A stretch of DNA of 64,000 nucleotides, from assembly GCF_018863395.1 (NCBI RefSeq), contig NZ_JAHKRR010000001.1, positions 558,001-622,000 on the forward strand, in the 5' to 3' direction. Numbering within the stretch: the stretch's first letter is position 1; every line of letters begins with the position of its first letter. The stretch is from Sinomicrobium weinanense (GTDB taxonomy: Bacteria; Bacteroidota; Bacteroidia; Flavobacteriales; Flavobacteriaceae). A program made the translations under genes and the position numbers. A model generated the notes under the pieces. The model was not told the origin of the DNA. It was given only the letters and a program-made list of their open reading frames with translations, and did no database searches. Shown here piece after piece: positions 24,518 to 33,326 of the stretch.

Positions 24518-26737
24518 ATGGCAAAACTTCCGGTAGCTGTCGATCAACTCATAAAACAATACGGTCCGCATAAGGCCTACACCCCGCAGGCAGGTTTTTA
24601 CGGGGCCCATGAACCGGACAAACTGGTAAAGACCCATTGCTGCTACTGCGGAATGCAGTGCGGGATACAGCTTAAGGTCAAGGACAACAAAGTGACGGGT
24701 TTTGAGCCCTGGATGGAATTTCCGTTCAACGAGGGGCGCCTGTGCCCCAAAGGGGTGCAACGCTATTTGCAGAACAATCACCCGGACAGGCTCTTAAGCT
24801 CCATACAAAGAGTGGAAGGCAAAGGCTTTGAACCTGTATCATGGGATCGGGCCATGGCCAAAACCGTAAGCGAGGTTAAAAGAATACAGGAAAAATATGG
24901 CCGTAATGCCTTTGCCATGCTGAGCGGGGTTTCCATCACCAATGAAAAAAGCTATATGGTAGGAAAATTTGCCCGCGTAGCCCTGAAAACGGCAAATCTC
25001 GATTATAACGGGAGGCTTTGTATGGTCAGCGCCGGGGGAGGGAACAAAAAGGCCTTTGGCCTGGACCGGAGCTCCAATAGCTGGGCAGACCTGGCCCATG
25101 CCGAAGTGATCATCGTGGCGGGGGCCAATATCAGTGAAACCTTTCCCACGCTGACGCACTACATCTGGCAGGCCAGGGATAACGGGGCAAAGCTGATCGT
25201 GGTAGACCCGCGGGTCATCCCCCTGGCCAGGACAGCCGATCTGCACCTGCCGGTAAGACCGGGGGGCGATTCGGCCCTGTTCGGTGCCATGCTGAAGATC
25301 CTGGCGGACAATGACTGGCTGGACCACGATTTTATAAACAACTACACCTCCGGGTTTGAGGAGGCCATAGCCGCCGTAAAGGATTACGACCTGGACTGGG
25401 CCGAAGAACAAACGGGCATTCCGAAGGAAAAGATCATGGCAGCGGCCAGGCTCTGGGGAAAGGCTAAAACCAGCTTTTTGCTCCATGCCCGGGGTATAGA
25501 ACACCATACCAAGGGTGTGGAGAACGTGCTGAGCTGTATCAACCTCGTCCTGGCTACGGGGCGTATAGGAAAACCGTATTGCGGATACGGCACCATCACC
25601 GGCCAGGGTAATGGCCAGGGAGGAAGGGAGCACGGGCATAAGTGCGACCAGCTCCCCGGGAACCGGGATATTACCAACCCCGAACACCGGAAATACATAG
25701 CCGGAGTATGGGGGATCGATGAAAAGGAAATGCCCGGAAAAGGCCTTACCGCCTACGAACAGATCGAAGCGATCCACCGGGGCGAGATCAAAGGGTTGAT
25801 ATCCATTTGTTTTAATCCGCTGGTGTCATTGCCCAATAACAATTTTGTCCGGGAAGCTCTCGAAAAACTGGAGTTTTATATGTGTATTGACAGTTTTCTC
25901 TCCGAAACCGCCCGCCATGCCGATATTGTTATGGCCGGGTCGCTGCACGAAGAGGAAGAGGGAACGGTGACCACTGCCGAAGGAAGGGTAGTGAAAATAA
26001 ATGAGGCCGTAACCCCTCCCGGCAGGGCGAGAAGGGACGGGGAGATACTTATGGAACTGGCCGCAAGGCTCGGGGTGGGAGACAAATTCAATTATGCTTC
26101 CAGCGAAGCCATATTTAACGAACTGCGTATCGCCTCGCGGGGAGGAACAGCCGATTACTATGGGATCACCTATAAAAAGATCGTGGACAATATGGGCATT
26201 TTCTGGCCCTGTCCCTCTCTTGACCATCCCGGGACCCCGAGGTTGTGGGAAGACCGGAAATTCAAAACCCCCGACGGCAGGGCGCATTTCAACCCCGTGC
26301 CATACCGGCCGGCCTCGGAAGTTACGGACAGGGAATACCCTGTTGTACTGACCACGGGAAGGGTGGTCTCCCAATACCTTAGCGGAACTTCCACCCGGAG
26401 AATAGGCAAGCTCGTAGACCAGTATCCCGAACCCCTGCTGGAAATACATCCCGGACTGGCTTTGCAATACGGGATAAAGGACCGGGACCTGGTCCGTGTA
26501 GAGACCAGGAGGGGACAGGCGGAATTTCCTGCGCAGGTAGTGGAAACCATCCGGGAAGATACAGTGTTTATCCCGTATCACTGGGGAGGAAAGCACTCCG
26601 CTAACCAACTGACCATCGGAAACCTCGACCCCATATCCAAGATCCCCGAGTTCAAGGTATGTGCGTGCCGGTTGACCCCCCTGGGAGAACAGGTGCCCGA
26701 TACCATGACAGAGACAGCCTATCAAAGCGGGCTGTGA
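24518..26737 (+). CDS. NasA/NapA-type molybdopterin oxidoreductase, catalytic subunit
   Basis: This encodes 739 residues. The N-terminal 4Fe-4S site is Cys41-x2-Cys44-x3-Cys48-x27-Cys76. Cys168 in GRLCMVSAG is the expected Mo ligand of nitrate-reductase-like enzymes. Other family features are [53 protein letters not shown] and a molybdopterin-dinucleotide-binding end. There is no twin-Arg signal, so it is cytoplasmic, as in assimilatory NasA. The reaction is most likely nitrate to nitrite, but the family also includes other oxidoreductases. It is encoded with a four-cluster ferredoxin, a Rieske protein, a cytochrome b and MobA. No nitrite reductase is in the window. Confidence 0.88.
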   Translation: MAKLPVAVDQLIKQYGPHKAYTPQAGFYGAHEPDKLVKTHCCYCGMQCGIQLKVKDNKVTGFEPWMEFPFNEGRLCPKGVQRYLQNNHPDRLLSSIQRVEGKGFEPVSWDRAMAKTVSEVKRIQEKYGRNAFAMLSGVSITNEKSYMVGKFARVALKTANLDYNGRLCMVSAGGGNKKAFGLDRSSNSWADLAHAEVIIVAGANISETFPTLTHYIWQARDNGAKLIVVDPRVIPLARTADLHLPVRPGGDSALFGAMLKILADNDWLDHDFINNYTSGFEEAIAAVKDYDLDWAEEQTGIPKEKIMAAARLWGKAKTSFLLHARGIEHHTKGVENVLSCINLVLATGRIGKPYCGYGTITGQGNGQGGREHGHKCDQLPGNRDITNPEHRKYIAGVWGIDEKEMPGKGLTAYEQIEAIHRGEIKGLISICFNPLVSLPNNNFVREALEKLEFYMCIDSFLSETARHADIVMAGSLHEEEEGTVTTAEGRVVKINEAVTPPGRARRDGEILMELAARLGVGDKFNYASSEAIFNELRIASRGGTADYYGITYKKIVDNMGIFWPCPSLDHPGTPRLWEDRKFKTPDGRAHFNPVPYRPASEVTDREYPVVLTTGRVVSQYLSGTSTRRIGKLVDQYPEPLLEIHPGLALQYGIKDRDLVRVETRRGQAEFPAQVVETIREDTVFIPYHWGGKHSANQLTIGNLDPISKIPEFKVCACRLTPLGEQVPDTMTETAYQSGL

Positions 26738-26783
26738 AGACAAAAGGAACAGAATTGAAGTTCAACCCTGAAAAATAAATAAG

Positions 26784-27353
26784 ATGCCAGCCACCGATTA
26801 CAACCAGGAAATGGCCTTTTTCGTAGACATGCAACGCTGTATAGGTTGCCATGCCTGTGAAATGGCCTGTGCAGAGTGTGAAACCAACGGACAGGAAAGC
26901 ATGATACACGTCAATTACGTAAACCGTGCGGAAAGCGTGCAAACCACCGTACAGGTGTGTATGCACTGCGAAGACCCTGCCTGTGCCAATGTATGCCCGG
27001 CCGATGCCATCCACAAGGATGATTTTGGAGTGGTCCATTCTGCCAACACCTCCCGGTGTATCGGGTGTTCCAATTGCGTTCTGGCCTGCCCTTTCGGCGT
27101 ACCCAAAAAAATGGAAGAAGCCGAGTTGATGATGAAATGCAATATGTGCTACGACCGGACCAGTGCCGGAAAGAAACCCATGTGTGCCACGGTCTGCCCG
27201 AGCCAGGCCCTGTTTTACGGGACAAGAGAAGAGATCGAACGGATGCGGCCGGACAGCGTTCCTGTAAATTCCTTTAAATTCGGGAAGCAGGAGGTCAATA
27301 CCAAAGTGAGCATAATGATGCCCAAAGGAACCCATCAGTTGATCGTAGAATAA
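26784..27353 (+). CDS. Four-cluster 4Fe-4S ferredoxin-type electron-transfer subunit (DmsB/NrfC-like)
   Basis: This encodes 189 residues. Four cysteine sets are visible: [11 protein letters not shown] near the N-terminus, [27 protein letters not shown] and CNMC followed by CATVCP. This is the standard arrangement of the beta subunits of membrane molybdoenzymes, which pass electrons between the membrane subunit and the catalytic subunit. There is no signal peptide, consistent with a cytoplasmic catalytic subunit. It lies 46 bases after the catalytic gene and 11 bases before the Rieske gene. Confidence 0.92.
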   Translation: MPATDYNQEMAFFVDMQRCIGCHACEMACAECETNGQESMIHVNYVNRAESVQTTVQVCMHCEDPACANVCPADAIHKDDFGVVHSANTSRCIGCSNCVLACPFGVPKKMEEAELMMKCNMCYDRTSAGKKPMCATVCPSQALFYGTREEIERMRPDSVPVNSFKFGKQEVNTKVSIMMPKGTHQLIVE

Positions 27354-27364
27354 ACCTGTACATC

Positions 27365-27895
27365 ATGGCTGAAAAAGAGCTTCATCACCGCCCCGAAAAA
27401 ATACCCTCCTGGAAAAGCGATTTTCCGATAGAGGAAGAACAGGCTACCCATGTAGGCCGGAGGGAGTTTGCAAAATTTCTCGGCCTGCTTTCGGGGACGC
27501 TTGCATTGGGTAACGGTGTAATCGTTATTAAGGCGTTGGCTTTCCCCGCAAAACCGCTGGAGGGTGAACATTTTGTCTGCAACGCGGACGAAGTGGCTGT
27601 CGGTAAGATGTTCCAGTTCGAAATTGAAGGGAGCAAAATCATTCCCTATATCCTTATTCACCTGGAAGAAAACGAATGGCGGGCTTTTGAACAAAAATGT
27701 ACACACCTCACATGTGCCGTGAGATACCGGGAAGACCTGGGGAAAATAGAATGCCCCTGTCACCATGGATTTTTCAGTGCAGATACGGGCGAAGTGTTAC
27801 AGGGCCCCCCGCCCAGGCCCCTTCCCAGGCTGGAAGTGGTGGTAAGGGACGGAAAAGTATATGTAAGAGAAGAACAACAGGAGCAAACCGTATAG
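27365..27895 (+). CDS. Rieske 2Fe-2S protein with twin-Arg-like anchor
   Basis: This encodes 176 residues. GRREFAKFLG (Arg32-Arg33) followed by a hydrophobic stretch to about residue 60 looks like a Tat signal anchor. The Rieske fold follows, with box 1 CTHLTC (Cys112, His114) and box 2 CPCHHG (Cys130, His133). Cys117 and Cys132 are kept for the stabilising disulfide, as in high-potential bc1-type Rieske centres. A Pro-rich PPPRPLPRL follows box 2. If exported, it faces the periplasm while the catalytic subunit is cytoplasmic. It may therefore accept electrons from quinol next to the cytochrome b. It lies three bases before the small membrane protein gene. Confidence 0.9.
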   Translation: MAEKELHHRPEKIPSWKSDFPIEEEQATHVGRREFAKFLGLLSGTLALGNGVIVIKALAFPAKPLEGEHFVCNADEVAVGKMFQFEIEGSKIIPYILIHLEENEWRAFEQKCTHLTCAVRYREDLGKIECPCHHGFFSADTGEVLQGPPPRPLPRLEVVVRDGKVYVREEQQEQTV

Positions 27896-27898
27896 GCC

Positions 27899-28186
27899 AT
27901 GAGCAATTTCAGAAGATCGCAGAACGAAGCACATCCCAACAAGACCAATACACTGATGACCGCCATTATAGTGCTGCTTATCCTTTTTGTAGGCATTCAG
28001 ATCTGGTTTTTGTTCGGTGCACTCAACAACGCATTGCAGGACAATATTTATTTTGCCCTGACCACCTTTATAGGTTCTTTTCTGCTGGCCCTGGCTTCTT
28101 TCTGGCTATTACGCTACCTGCCCGACCCGTTGAAAAAGTCACAGAAAAAAGGAAATAACCAAAAGGAGACGAACAAAAAGGAGTAA
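27899..28186 (+). CDS. Small two-TM membrane protein of the molybdoenzyme cluster
   Basis: This encodes 95 residues with a polar N-terminus, two TM helices (about 18-40 and 50-72) and a Lys-rich tail. There are no cysteines and no conserved His pairs, so it is not itself a redox protein. Its start is three bases after the Rieske stop codon, so the two are translationally coupled. It probably anchors or stabilises the Rieske or cytochrome-b subunit. I do not recognise a named family with certainty. Confidence 0.7.
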   Translation: MSNFRRSQNEAHPNKTNTLMTAIIVLLILFVGIQIWFLFGALNNALQDNIYFALTTFIGSFLLALASFWLLRYLPDPLKKSQKKGNNQKETNKKE

Positions 28187-28273
28187 CCCGTTGCATATTT
28201 AGAACAAAAAGTCTACTTTGGTGGAAGACCCTTTTTTACCTCTGGTAATTAATGTTTTTTTAAACCCAAAAAA

Positions 28274-28333
28274 GGCTCCTCCCTTTTGACAAAGGGAGGT
28301 GGTCCCGATCTCTGATCGGGATCGGAGGGTTAG
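28274..28333. repeat. G/C-run hairpin repeat
   Basis: Two consecutive hairpins are present: CCTCCCTTT with AAAGGGAGG (28278-28286/28291-28299) and CCCGATC with GATCGGG (28304-28310/28314-28320). This belongs to the same family as 2840-2990 and 60098-60177. It could also end the molybdoenzyme transcript. Confidence 0.6.
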
Positions 28334-28410
28334 AAAGCCCGAGCCACTGATAAACCCCTAACGTTTGAAAATAATTCTGAAACCCCGGCCGATTCACCCC
28401 AAAAAAAGTA

Positions 28411-28508
28411 CCCCGACTTTAGTTTATCCTAAACCCGCCTGTACTAAGCACTTCGGTAGACTCAGTATATTACTTGTCGGAGTGTCGAAGGGCTCACCGC
28501 AGCCTTTC
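28411..28508. repeat. 98-bp dispersed repeat, copy B
   Basis: It aligns along its length with 5501-5598. The reading frame of the following MobA gene is open back into this repeat, which makes upstream start codons there untrustworthy. Confidence 0.75.
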
Positions 28509-28554
28509 GCCTGAAAAAGGAACAGGTAAGAATACCGCACAAACCCGTAAATTT

Positions 28555-29145
28555 TTGAAAGAGAACAACACCATAGAAGCCTTTGTCCTCGCCGGGGGGA
28601 AAAGTACCCGGATGGGAACCGATAAGGGGCTGGCGCTCCTCAGGGGAAAGCCCATGATATCCTATATCCTGGCAACACTGCAAAAAGCAGAACTACCGGT
28701 CCGGATCGTGGCCAATAATAATGCCTATGAAGTTTTTGGCCTGAAGGTCTATCCCGATATGGTCCCCGGAAAAGGGCCGATGGGCGGTTTGTTTACGGCT
28801 TTTGAACATACGACTGCCGATATGGTGTTGCTGGCCGGTTGTGATATGCCCTTGATCCCTGTGGAAATGGTTGAGAGATTGCTCAGTGATACAGGCCATG
28901 ACAAGATCGTCGCTCCTGTGCTGCTGGGACAGGTCAACCCCCTGTTTGCCCTGTATCCCCGTTCCCTGAAGCAAAAACTGGAAGAATACATAGCCTCCGG
29001 AAGGCTTAAAATGACCGATTTTATCCTGGAAAACAAACATGTCCTGCTACCCCCCGTAGCGGAAGAAAAGCCCTGGTGCTTTCAAAATATCAACGACCTG
29101 TCCCAGCTCAGGGAAGTAGAGGAGAAGTGGGGCGATCTCAGCTAA
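28555..29145 (+). CDS. mobA: Molybdenum cofactor guanylyltransferase
   Basis: This encodes 196 residues from a TTG at 28555. The frame is open upstream to 28474, but that part lies in a dispersed repeat and there is no in-frame ATG or GTG. The nucleotide-binding start FVLAGGKSTRMGTDKGLALL is the MobA signature. GPMGGLFTAF and LAGCDMPLIP (metal-binding Asp) follow. MobA joins GMP to molybdopterin to give the bis-MGD cofactor needed by DMSO-reductase-family enzymes such as the one encoded upstream. This explains its place at the end of the cluster. Confidence 0.85.
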   Translation: MKENNTIEAFVLAGGKSTRMGTDKGLALLRGKPMISYILATLQKAELPVRIVANNNAYEVFGLKVYPDMVPGKGPMGGLFTAFEHTTADMVLLAGCDMPLIPVEMVERLLSDTGHDKIVAPVLLGQVNPLFALYPRSLKQKLEEYIASGRLKMTDFILENKHVLLPPVAEEKPWCFQNINDLSQLREVEEKWGDLS

Positions 29146-29183
29146 CCTTATTGCCCGGATACTTATATTGACTAAACCCATGA

Positions 29184-29290
29184 TTAAATCTTTGTGAACC
29201 TCTGTGAGGCCTCTGTGTGTCTCTGTGAAACAGCTCTATTACACAAAGTTGCTCGGAGCATTCACAAAGAACCACAAAGAAAAATATATC
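29184..29290. repeat. CTCTGTG-type intergenic repeat, copy 2
   Basis: It shares CCTCTGTGTGTCTCTGTGAA and the downstream ACACAAAGTTGC segment with copy 1 at 1525-1612, again arranged as opposing halves. The remaining part of the gap (29291-29650) is AT-rich, and no gene is visible there. Confidence 0.7.
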
Positions 29291-29650
29291 ATGGGGGAGC
29301 AGGCTTTTTAAGTGGCCAAAAGCGACTTGAAAACGGGCAGGTTTATACGCTCAAAATAACCCTTTTGGCATTTTAACAGAAACAATAATATTATTTTTTA
29401 TTTTAACATTTCTTTTTTATTTAGTATCTTTCGGGGGTATAAACGACATGACCACTTATTGGTGTGGGTCAGAAAAGTATAAAAAGTCTTATTACATTGA
29501 ATCATTTCTATTACGCAAATGCAGATAGCATTTTTTGTTGGACTATCCCGAAACTACCCCTTTTTTTCAAAATCAACCTTACAATGTTTTATGATCGCTA
29601 TAAACCAGGAACTGGTGATATAACGAGGTTTTGAATTAAAATTTTCATAC

Positions 29651-29989
29651 ATGAAGTTTTTTGGAACGGGGTCTTCGACATTAAAGAAGAAAAAGACAAG
29701 AGAAGTAAAATGCCCGAATTGCGGCATGGATAACGAGACAGGAGTACAAAGTATTACAAAGAGATTTTACGTGTTCTGGATCCCGGTTTTTCCGCTTAAA
29801 AAAGAATTTTACCTTACTTGCCACCATTGTAAAGGGGTATACAATAAATATAATATGCACAAAGAAAAGTACAGGGAAATAAACCTGGCCGTACGATACG
29901 GGAGAACTCCGGTCAGGAAATACAGGCCGGTATTTATCCTGGCCCTGGTGTTGATACTTACTTTTCTGGCCGTACAGTTCGGACGGTGA
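29651..29989 (+). CDS. Zinc-ribbon protein with C-terminal TM tail
   Basis: This encodes 112 residues. A basic start is followed by CPNCG (about 21-25) and CHHCKG (about 56-61), a four-Cys zinc ribbon. A single TM helix at about 92-109 ends the protein, so the ribbon faces the cytoplasm in a tail-anchored layout. Similar small proteins are common in Bacteroidota, with no established role. It stands alone. Confidence 0.75.
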   Translation: MKFFGTGSSTLKKKKTREVKCPNCGMDNETGVQSITKRFYVFWIPVFPLKKEFYLTCHHCKGVYNKYNMHKEKYREINLAVRYGRTPVRKYRPVFILALVLILTFLAVQFGR

Positions 29990-30121
29990 TATTATCTCTT
30001 TGGTCCTTTTGATATCCTGTAAAACATTATTTCTTCAGTATTTATTGCTATAAATTTTAACTACACCTTGTACCGGAGTGATCGATTTCCTTCTTTGGTG
30101 TAATGGAGGCTCCCCATCGGG

Positions 30122-30679
30122 TCAGGAGAGCATATATTCCGGGTTGTTGTATAGCGATATCTCGTCCAGCGTAAGCAACAGGTCGGTATTAAGGTCCGTA
30201 ACCTCCTTTTGTTCCTGGTTGTAAACCCAGCCAAATATATTAACAATGTTCCTTTCCCGGAAGGCTTTTCGCAGATCTTCGAGCCGGCACAACTGCAAGG
30301 TTTTGCTCATGACCTTCAATTCTAAAGGAAGGCTGGTACGGCCTGGAGAAATCTCGTTTAAGGCGTAAAGTTCGGCATAGGCCTGCCATAAGCTATGGCC
30401 CCAGCCCGATAATCTTAACCATGAAGGTGGCAGCAATGATGTTTCCGGGAAGGGAGTATGCGCCTGGACAACGATGACGTACCGGATGGAGAGCGGTTTT
30501 AAAAAACGGTGCAGCTCCAGGTAGGGATATGCCTGGCCCCCGCATATAAGACTGCTGGAGCTAAGGTCGATAAAGAGGACTTCACGGGATATGGAGTTCA
30601 CCAGTGCTTTGAACCCGTCGGTGTTTCCGCTTCGGAGGGATTGGTTGAGGTGAGTGAATATGCTTTGATAGTGTTCCAT
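30122..30679 (-). CDS. Beta-carbonic-anhydrase-like protein lacking the zinc ligands
   Basis: This encodes 185 residues from ATG 30679. A TTG at 30730 is in frame but less likely. The layout follows beta-carbonic anhydrases. An N-terminal helix leads to VLFIDLSSSSL, where active enzymes read LFIGCSDSR. RYVIVVQAHTPF stands where they read IIVxGHxxCG. The end, CRLEDLRKAFRERNIVNIFGWVYNQEQKEV by position, matches the closing LxxLR...GWVYDxxxGxV strand. The two zinc cysteines and the Asp-Arg dyad are therefore lost. It is probably a non-catalytic relative with a binding or regulatory role. The similarity is visible but distant, so the family call is moderate. Confidence 0.5.
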   Translation of the reverse strand: MEHYQSIFTHLNQSLRSGNTDGFKALVNSISREVLFIDLSSSSLICGGQAYPYLELHRFLKPLSIRYVIVVQAHTPFPETSLLPPSWLRLSGWGHSLWQAYAELYALNEISPGRTSLPLELKVMSKTLQLCRLEDLRKAFRERNIVNIFGWVYNQEQKEVTDLNTDLLLTLDEISLYNNPEYMLS

Positions 30680-30805
30680 AAGGAAAGGAAATTTAAGGTA
30701 TAAGGTTTGCCGTGGAATACCATGAAGCAATAGCTGTTACATATTAACCGGTGGAAAGCCGGAGCCCGGCGGGGGAAATGCCGGGCCCCGGCACAATGGA
30801 GGGCA

Positions 30806-31414
30806 TTAGAGAAGCTCCAGGTATCTTTTTTCCACTTCTTTCCAGTTGACAATGTTCCAGAACGCTTCGATATATTCCGGGCGTTTGTTTTGATATTTCA
30901 GGTAATAGGCATGCTCCCAAACGTCAAGGCCCAGGAGGGGGGTGCCTCTTTCTTCGGCAATATCCATCAAAGGGTTGTCCTGGTTTGGCGTGGAAGTGAC
31001 TTTTAGTTCCCCGTCCCTGTCGAATATAAGCCATGCCCAGCCCGAACCAAAGCGGGAAGCGGCTGCATTGCGAAAAGCATCCTTAAAGGCATCGAAAGAG
31101 CCAAACTGTTTGTCAATGGCCCCGGCCAGCTCGCCGGAAGGCCTTTTACCGCCCCCGGGAGAAAGGACCTCCCAGAAAAGGGAGTGGTTGTAATGCCCGC
31201 CGGCATTGTTTCTGATAGCCGGGGGAAGGGACGATGCGTTCTCCAATAGGCCTTCTATGCTGTTCGGGTTAATTCCCGCATCTTTCAGGGCGGCATTTAA
31301 CTTGTTAACATAACCGGCATGATGTTTGGAGTGATGGATTTGCATGGTCTCTCCGTCGATATATGGGAACAGCGCATCATATCCGTATGGCAGTTCCGGT
31401 AATTGGTATGACAT
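30806..31414 (-). CDS. sodA: Superoxide dismutase, Mn-type by signature residues
   Basis: This encodes 202 residues, full length. Metal ligands are His27, His77, Asp164 and His168 ([11 protein letters not shown]). [11 protein letters not shown] with Gly at the position before His74 and a Gln at 145 are features of Mn rather than Fe enzymes, although cambialistic use cannot be excluded. There is no signal peptide, so it is cytoplasmic. It converts superoxide to oxygen and peroxide. It is divergent from a SufR-like regulator, with an exact flavobacterial promoter in the 87-base gap overlapped by an inverted repeat. Regulation by that protein is therefore likely. Confidence 0.95.
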   Translation of the reverse strand: MSYQLPELPYGYDALFPYIDGETMQIHHSKHHAGYVNKLNAALKDAGINPNSIEGLLENASSLPPAIRNNAGGHYNHSLFWEVLSPGGGKRPSGELAGAIDKQFGSFDAFKDAFRNAAASRFGSGWAWLIFDRDGELKVTSTPNQDNPLMDIAEERGTPLLGLDVWEHAYYLKYQNKRPEYIEAFWNIVNWKEVEKRYLELL

Positions 31415-31453
31415 AATTTTGTTATTTTGAAGAATTGAACGTTATTTCCAGTA

Positions 31454-31483
31454 CAAATATAATATATTTGTTTATTAAACCAA
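31454..31483 (-). promoter_or_regulatory. Promoter of sod (TTG-N19-TATATTTG)
   Basis: Read on the minus strand, TTG (31483-31481) is followed after exactly 19 bases by TATATTTG (31461-31454). This is a perfect match to the flavobacterial consensus, 40 bases from the sod start codon. Confidence 0.75.
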
Positions 31484-31490
31484 ATAAATA
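31465..31490. promoter_or_regulatory. Inverted repeat overlapping the sod -33 box, candidate operator
   Basis: TATTTGTTT (31465-31473) and AAATAAATA (31482-31490) are complementary at 8 of 9 positions. TTTGTTTATTA also occurs twice as a direct repeat (31467-31477 and 31492-31502). The position would block sod transcription when bound, probably by the divergent regulator. Confidence 0.5.
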
Positions 31491-31501
31491 CTTTGTTTAT
31501 T

Positions 31502-32128
31502 ATGAAAAAAGATGTCTCCGAAAATGAAAAGGCCATTTGGATACTAAAGAACCAGGGGCCAAAGAGCCTTAAGGAAATTGCGGTGGAATTGGGGATCACT
31601 ACAGAAGGGGCGCGTTTTCAGTTGATGAAACTCTCGGGAGAAGGCCTTGTAAAGTCCGAAAGCATATCCAGGGGAAGGGGCCGGCCGCAACAAATATGGT
31701 CGTTGACGGAGAAAGGGCATTCCAGGTTTCCGGATATGCACGGGCACCTTACCGTAAAACTGATACAAACCATCCGGGAGAGCCTTGGGGAAAATGCCCT
31801 GGACAAGGTGATTGCCTCGGCCGGAGAGGATAATATAAAGAAATACAGCGGGCAAATGCAGGAGGCTAAGGACCTGGAAGAAAAAATAAGGATACTGGCC
31901 CGTATACGGGAAGAGGAGGGATACATGGCCCATTACGAAAAAACGGACGAAGGTTATCTGCTCCTGGAAAATCACTGTCCTATTTGTGAAGCTGCCAAGG
32001 CCTGCCAAAACTTCTGCAGCACCGAACTGAGAACCTTCCAGACCGTCCTGGGCGACGAAGCCGTCGTGAAGCGTGTAGACCATATTCTTGCCGGGGCCCG
32101 CAGATGTGCCTACCTCATTAAAACCTAA
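31502..32128 (+). CDS. SufR-like winged-helix regulator with C-terminal Cys cluster
   Basis: This encodes 208 residues from ATG 31502. A winged HTH fills 1-75 (LKEIAVELGITTEGARFQLMKLSGEGLV). A helical middle follows. The C-terminal Cys set is Cys159, Cys162, Cys168, Cys172 and Cys202, in the arrangement ENHCPICEAA..CQNFC...RCAY. SufR and related DeoR-type proteins bind an iron-sulfur cluster with such cysteines and control iron-sulfur or oxidative-stress genes. Divergence from superoxide dismutase supports an oxidative-stress switch, in which cluster loss would release sod and the regulator's own gene. No suf genes are nearby. Confidence 0.85.
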   Translation: MKKDVSENEKAIWILKNQGPKSLKEIAVELGITTEGARFQLMKLSGEGLVKSESISRGRGRPQQIWSLTEKGHSRFPDMHGHLTVKLIQTIRESLGENALDKVIASAGEDNIKKYSGQMQEAKDLEEKIRILARIREEEGYMAHYEKTDEGYLLLENHCPICEAAKACQNFCSTELRTFQTVLGDEAVVKRVDHILAGARRCAYLIKT

Positions 32129-32167
32129 GGTAACAAACGCTATAAAATTATTGAGCTTTTATATGAG

Positions 32168-32262
32168 AATCCCTGTGTTACCTTGTGCCTGCTTTGTGAG
32201 CCCCTTCGACTTTACTCAGGGCATCGCTTTGTGGTAAAATAAGGCGCGGCACATGGAAAAAG
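32168..32262. repeat. CTTTGTG / CTTCGAC-type mixed repeat
   Basis: It combines CTTTGTG runs of the CTCTGTG family with CCCTTCGACTTTACTCAGGG of the other family. Its right end GGTAAAATAAGGC is shared with 45345-45430. It fills the gap before the Crp-type gene. Confidence 0.5.
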
Positions 32263-32319
32263 TACAAAGCAATGTCCTGAAACTATTTTATATCTTTATT
32301 TTTCTAACATTCCCCGTCC

Positions 32320-32889
32320 ATGTACAGCATTTTAAAAGCATACCTTTCGGAAAGGTCGGAATTGCCCGAATCGGATCTGTCCTGTATACTCGATCGCTTT
32401 CAATGGAAAAAGGTACGAAAGAACGAGATCATTATTGATTTCGGGGAAGTATGCCGGTATTTTTACTTTATCAATAAAGGGGCGGTACGTATATTTACCA
32501 TCAACAGCGAAGGCGTTGAACTTTCCCGTTTTTTTGCTTTTGAAAGGACATTCTGCACCACACTGCCGAGTTTTATAGACCAGCAGCCCGCACACGAATA
32601 CCTCCAGGCCATTGAAAGATCGGAATTGCTCGTCATTTCCAGAAAGGACTTTTACGGCCTGGTATCGGAATACAACGAATTTGACCGGATTTACAGGGAG
32701 ATCCTGGAATTTAGTTTTATCAGCAACCAGAAGCGGATATATAGTTTCCAGGGATACAGTGCCCTGGAAAAAGTACAGCTCCTGCTCAAAATGCAACCCG
32801 ATTTTCTACTTCGCGTCTCCAACAAGCTGGCAGCATCCTATCTCGGCATGTCTCCTTCCACCCTCAGCAGGTTGAAATCAAAGATATGA
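32320..32889 (+). CDS. Crp/Fnr-family regulator
   Basis: This encodes 189 residues. The cyclic-nucleotide-binding-type beta barrel is at about 25-125 (KKVRKNEIIIDFGEVCRYFYFINKGAVRIF). A dimer helix and a C-terminal HTH follow (LRVSNKLAASYLGMSPSTLSRLKSKI). Two Cys residues (46 and 80) are not in an Fnr cluster arrangement. Many Bacteroidota proteins of this type lack known ligands. The gene is monocistronic, followed by a decamer repeat array and an MFS gene 437 bases away, which could be a target. Confidence 0.9.
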   Translation: MYSILKAYLSERSELPESDLSCILDRFQWKKVRKNEIIIDFGEVCRYFYFINKGAVRIFTINSEGVELSRFFAFERTFCTTLPSFIDQQPAHEYLQAIERSELLVISRKDFYGLVSEYNEFDRIYREILEFSFISNQKRIYSFQGYSALEKVQLLLKMQPDFLLRVSNKLAASYLGMSPSTLSRLKSKI

Positions 32890-33004
32890 CAGCTTGAATG
32901 AGATTGAAATTGAAATGTTTAAGAATTATCCGGTATTCGGTAATTGATGTGTGTCATTTATTGTAATTTATGGAGATTTGTAGAAATTTATCGAAATTTG
33001 TATT

Positions 33005-33120
33005 ATCAATCTCCATCAATCTCCATCAATCTCCATCAATCTCCATCAATCTCCATCAATCTCCATCAATCTCCATCAATCTCCATCAATCTCCATCAAT
33101 CTCCATCAATCTCCATCAAT
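33005..33120. repeat. Tandem decamer array, 11 perfect copies
   Basis: CTCCATCAAT repeats without change from 33011 to 33120, preceded by a partial unit. The complement of the unit (ATGGAGATT) occurs once at 32970-32978, so the array can pair with it. With no variation and no spacers, it is recent and probably prone to slippage. It lies about 206 bases before the MFS start. Confidence 0.95.
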
Positions 33121-33326
33121 CTTATAACCCTGTCCCGTCTGCTACAAAAAAGTCCTTAAGAAAATCGAAGTACGGAATTACGGCGGTTTCTGAAAATATT
33201 GCTCCAGGTCAATGTTTTTGACCGGATTTAGGCCTTTCTTTGCCTGCTAAAATCAAATAGCTGTAACGGAGTTCAGGAAAACACACTTTTTTGAACAGTA
33301 ATAGCTATAATAAACAATAAGCAGGA

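Noticed and set aside
24839-25777. 312-codon open frame opposite the molybdoenzyme gene
   Set aside because: It lies wholly inside a well-defined catalytic subunit and shows no domain.
33005-33120. CRISPR array
   Set aside because: Units are only 10 bases, contiguous and without spacers, and there are no cas genes.
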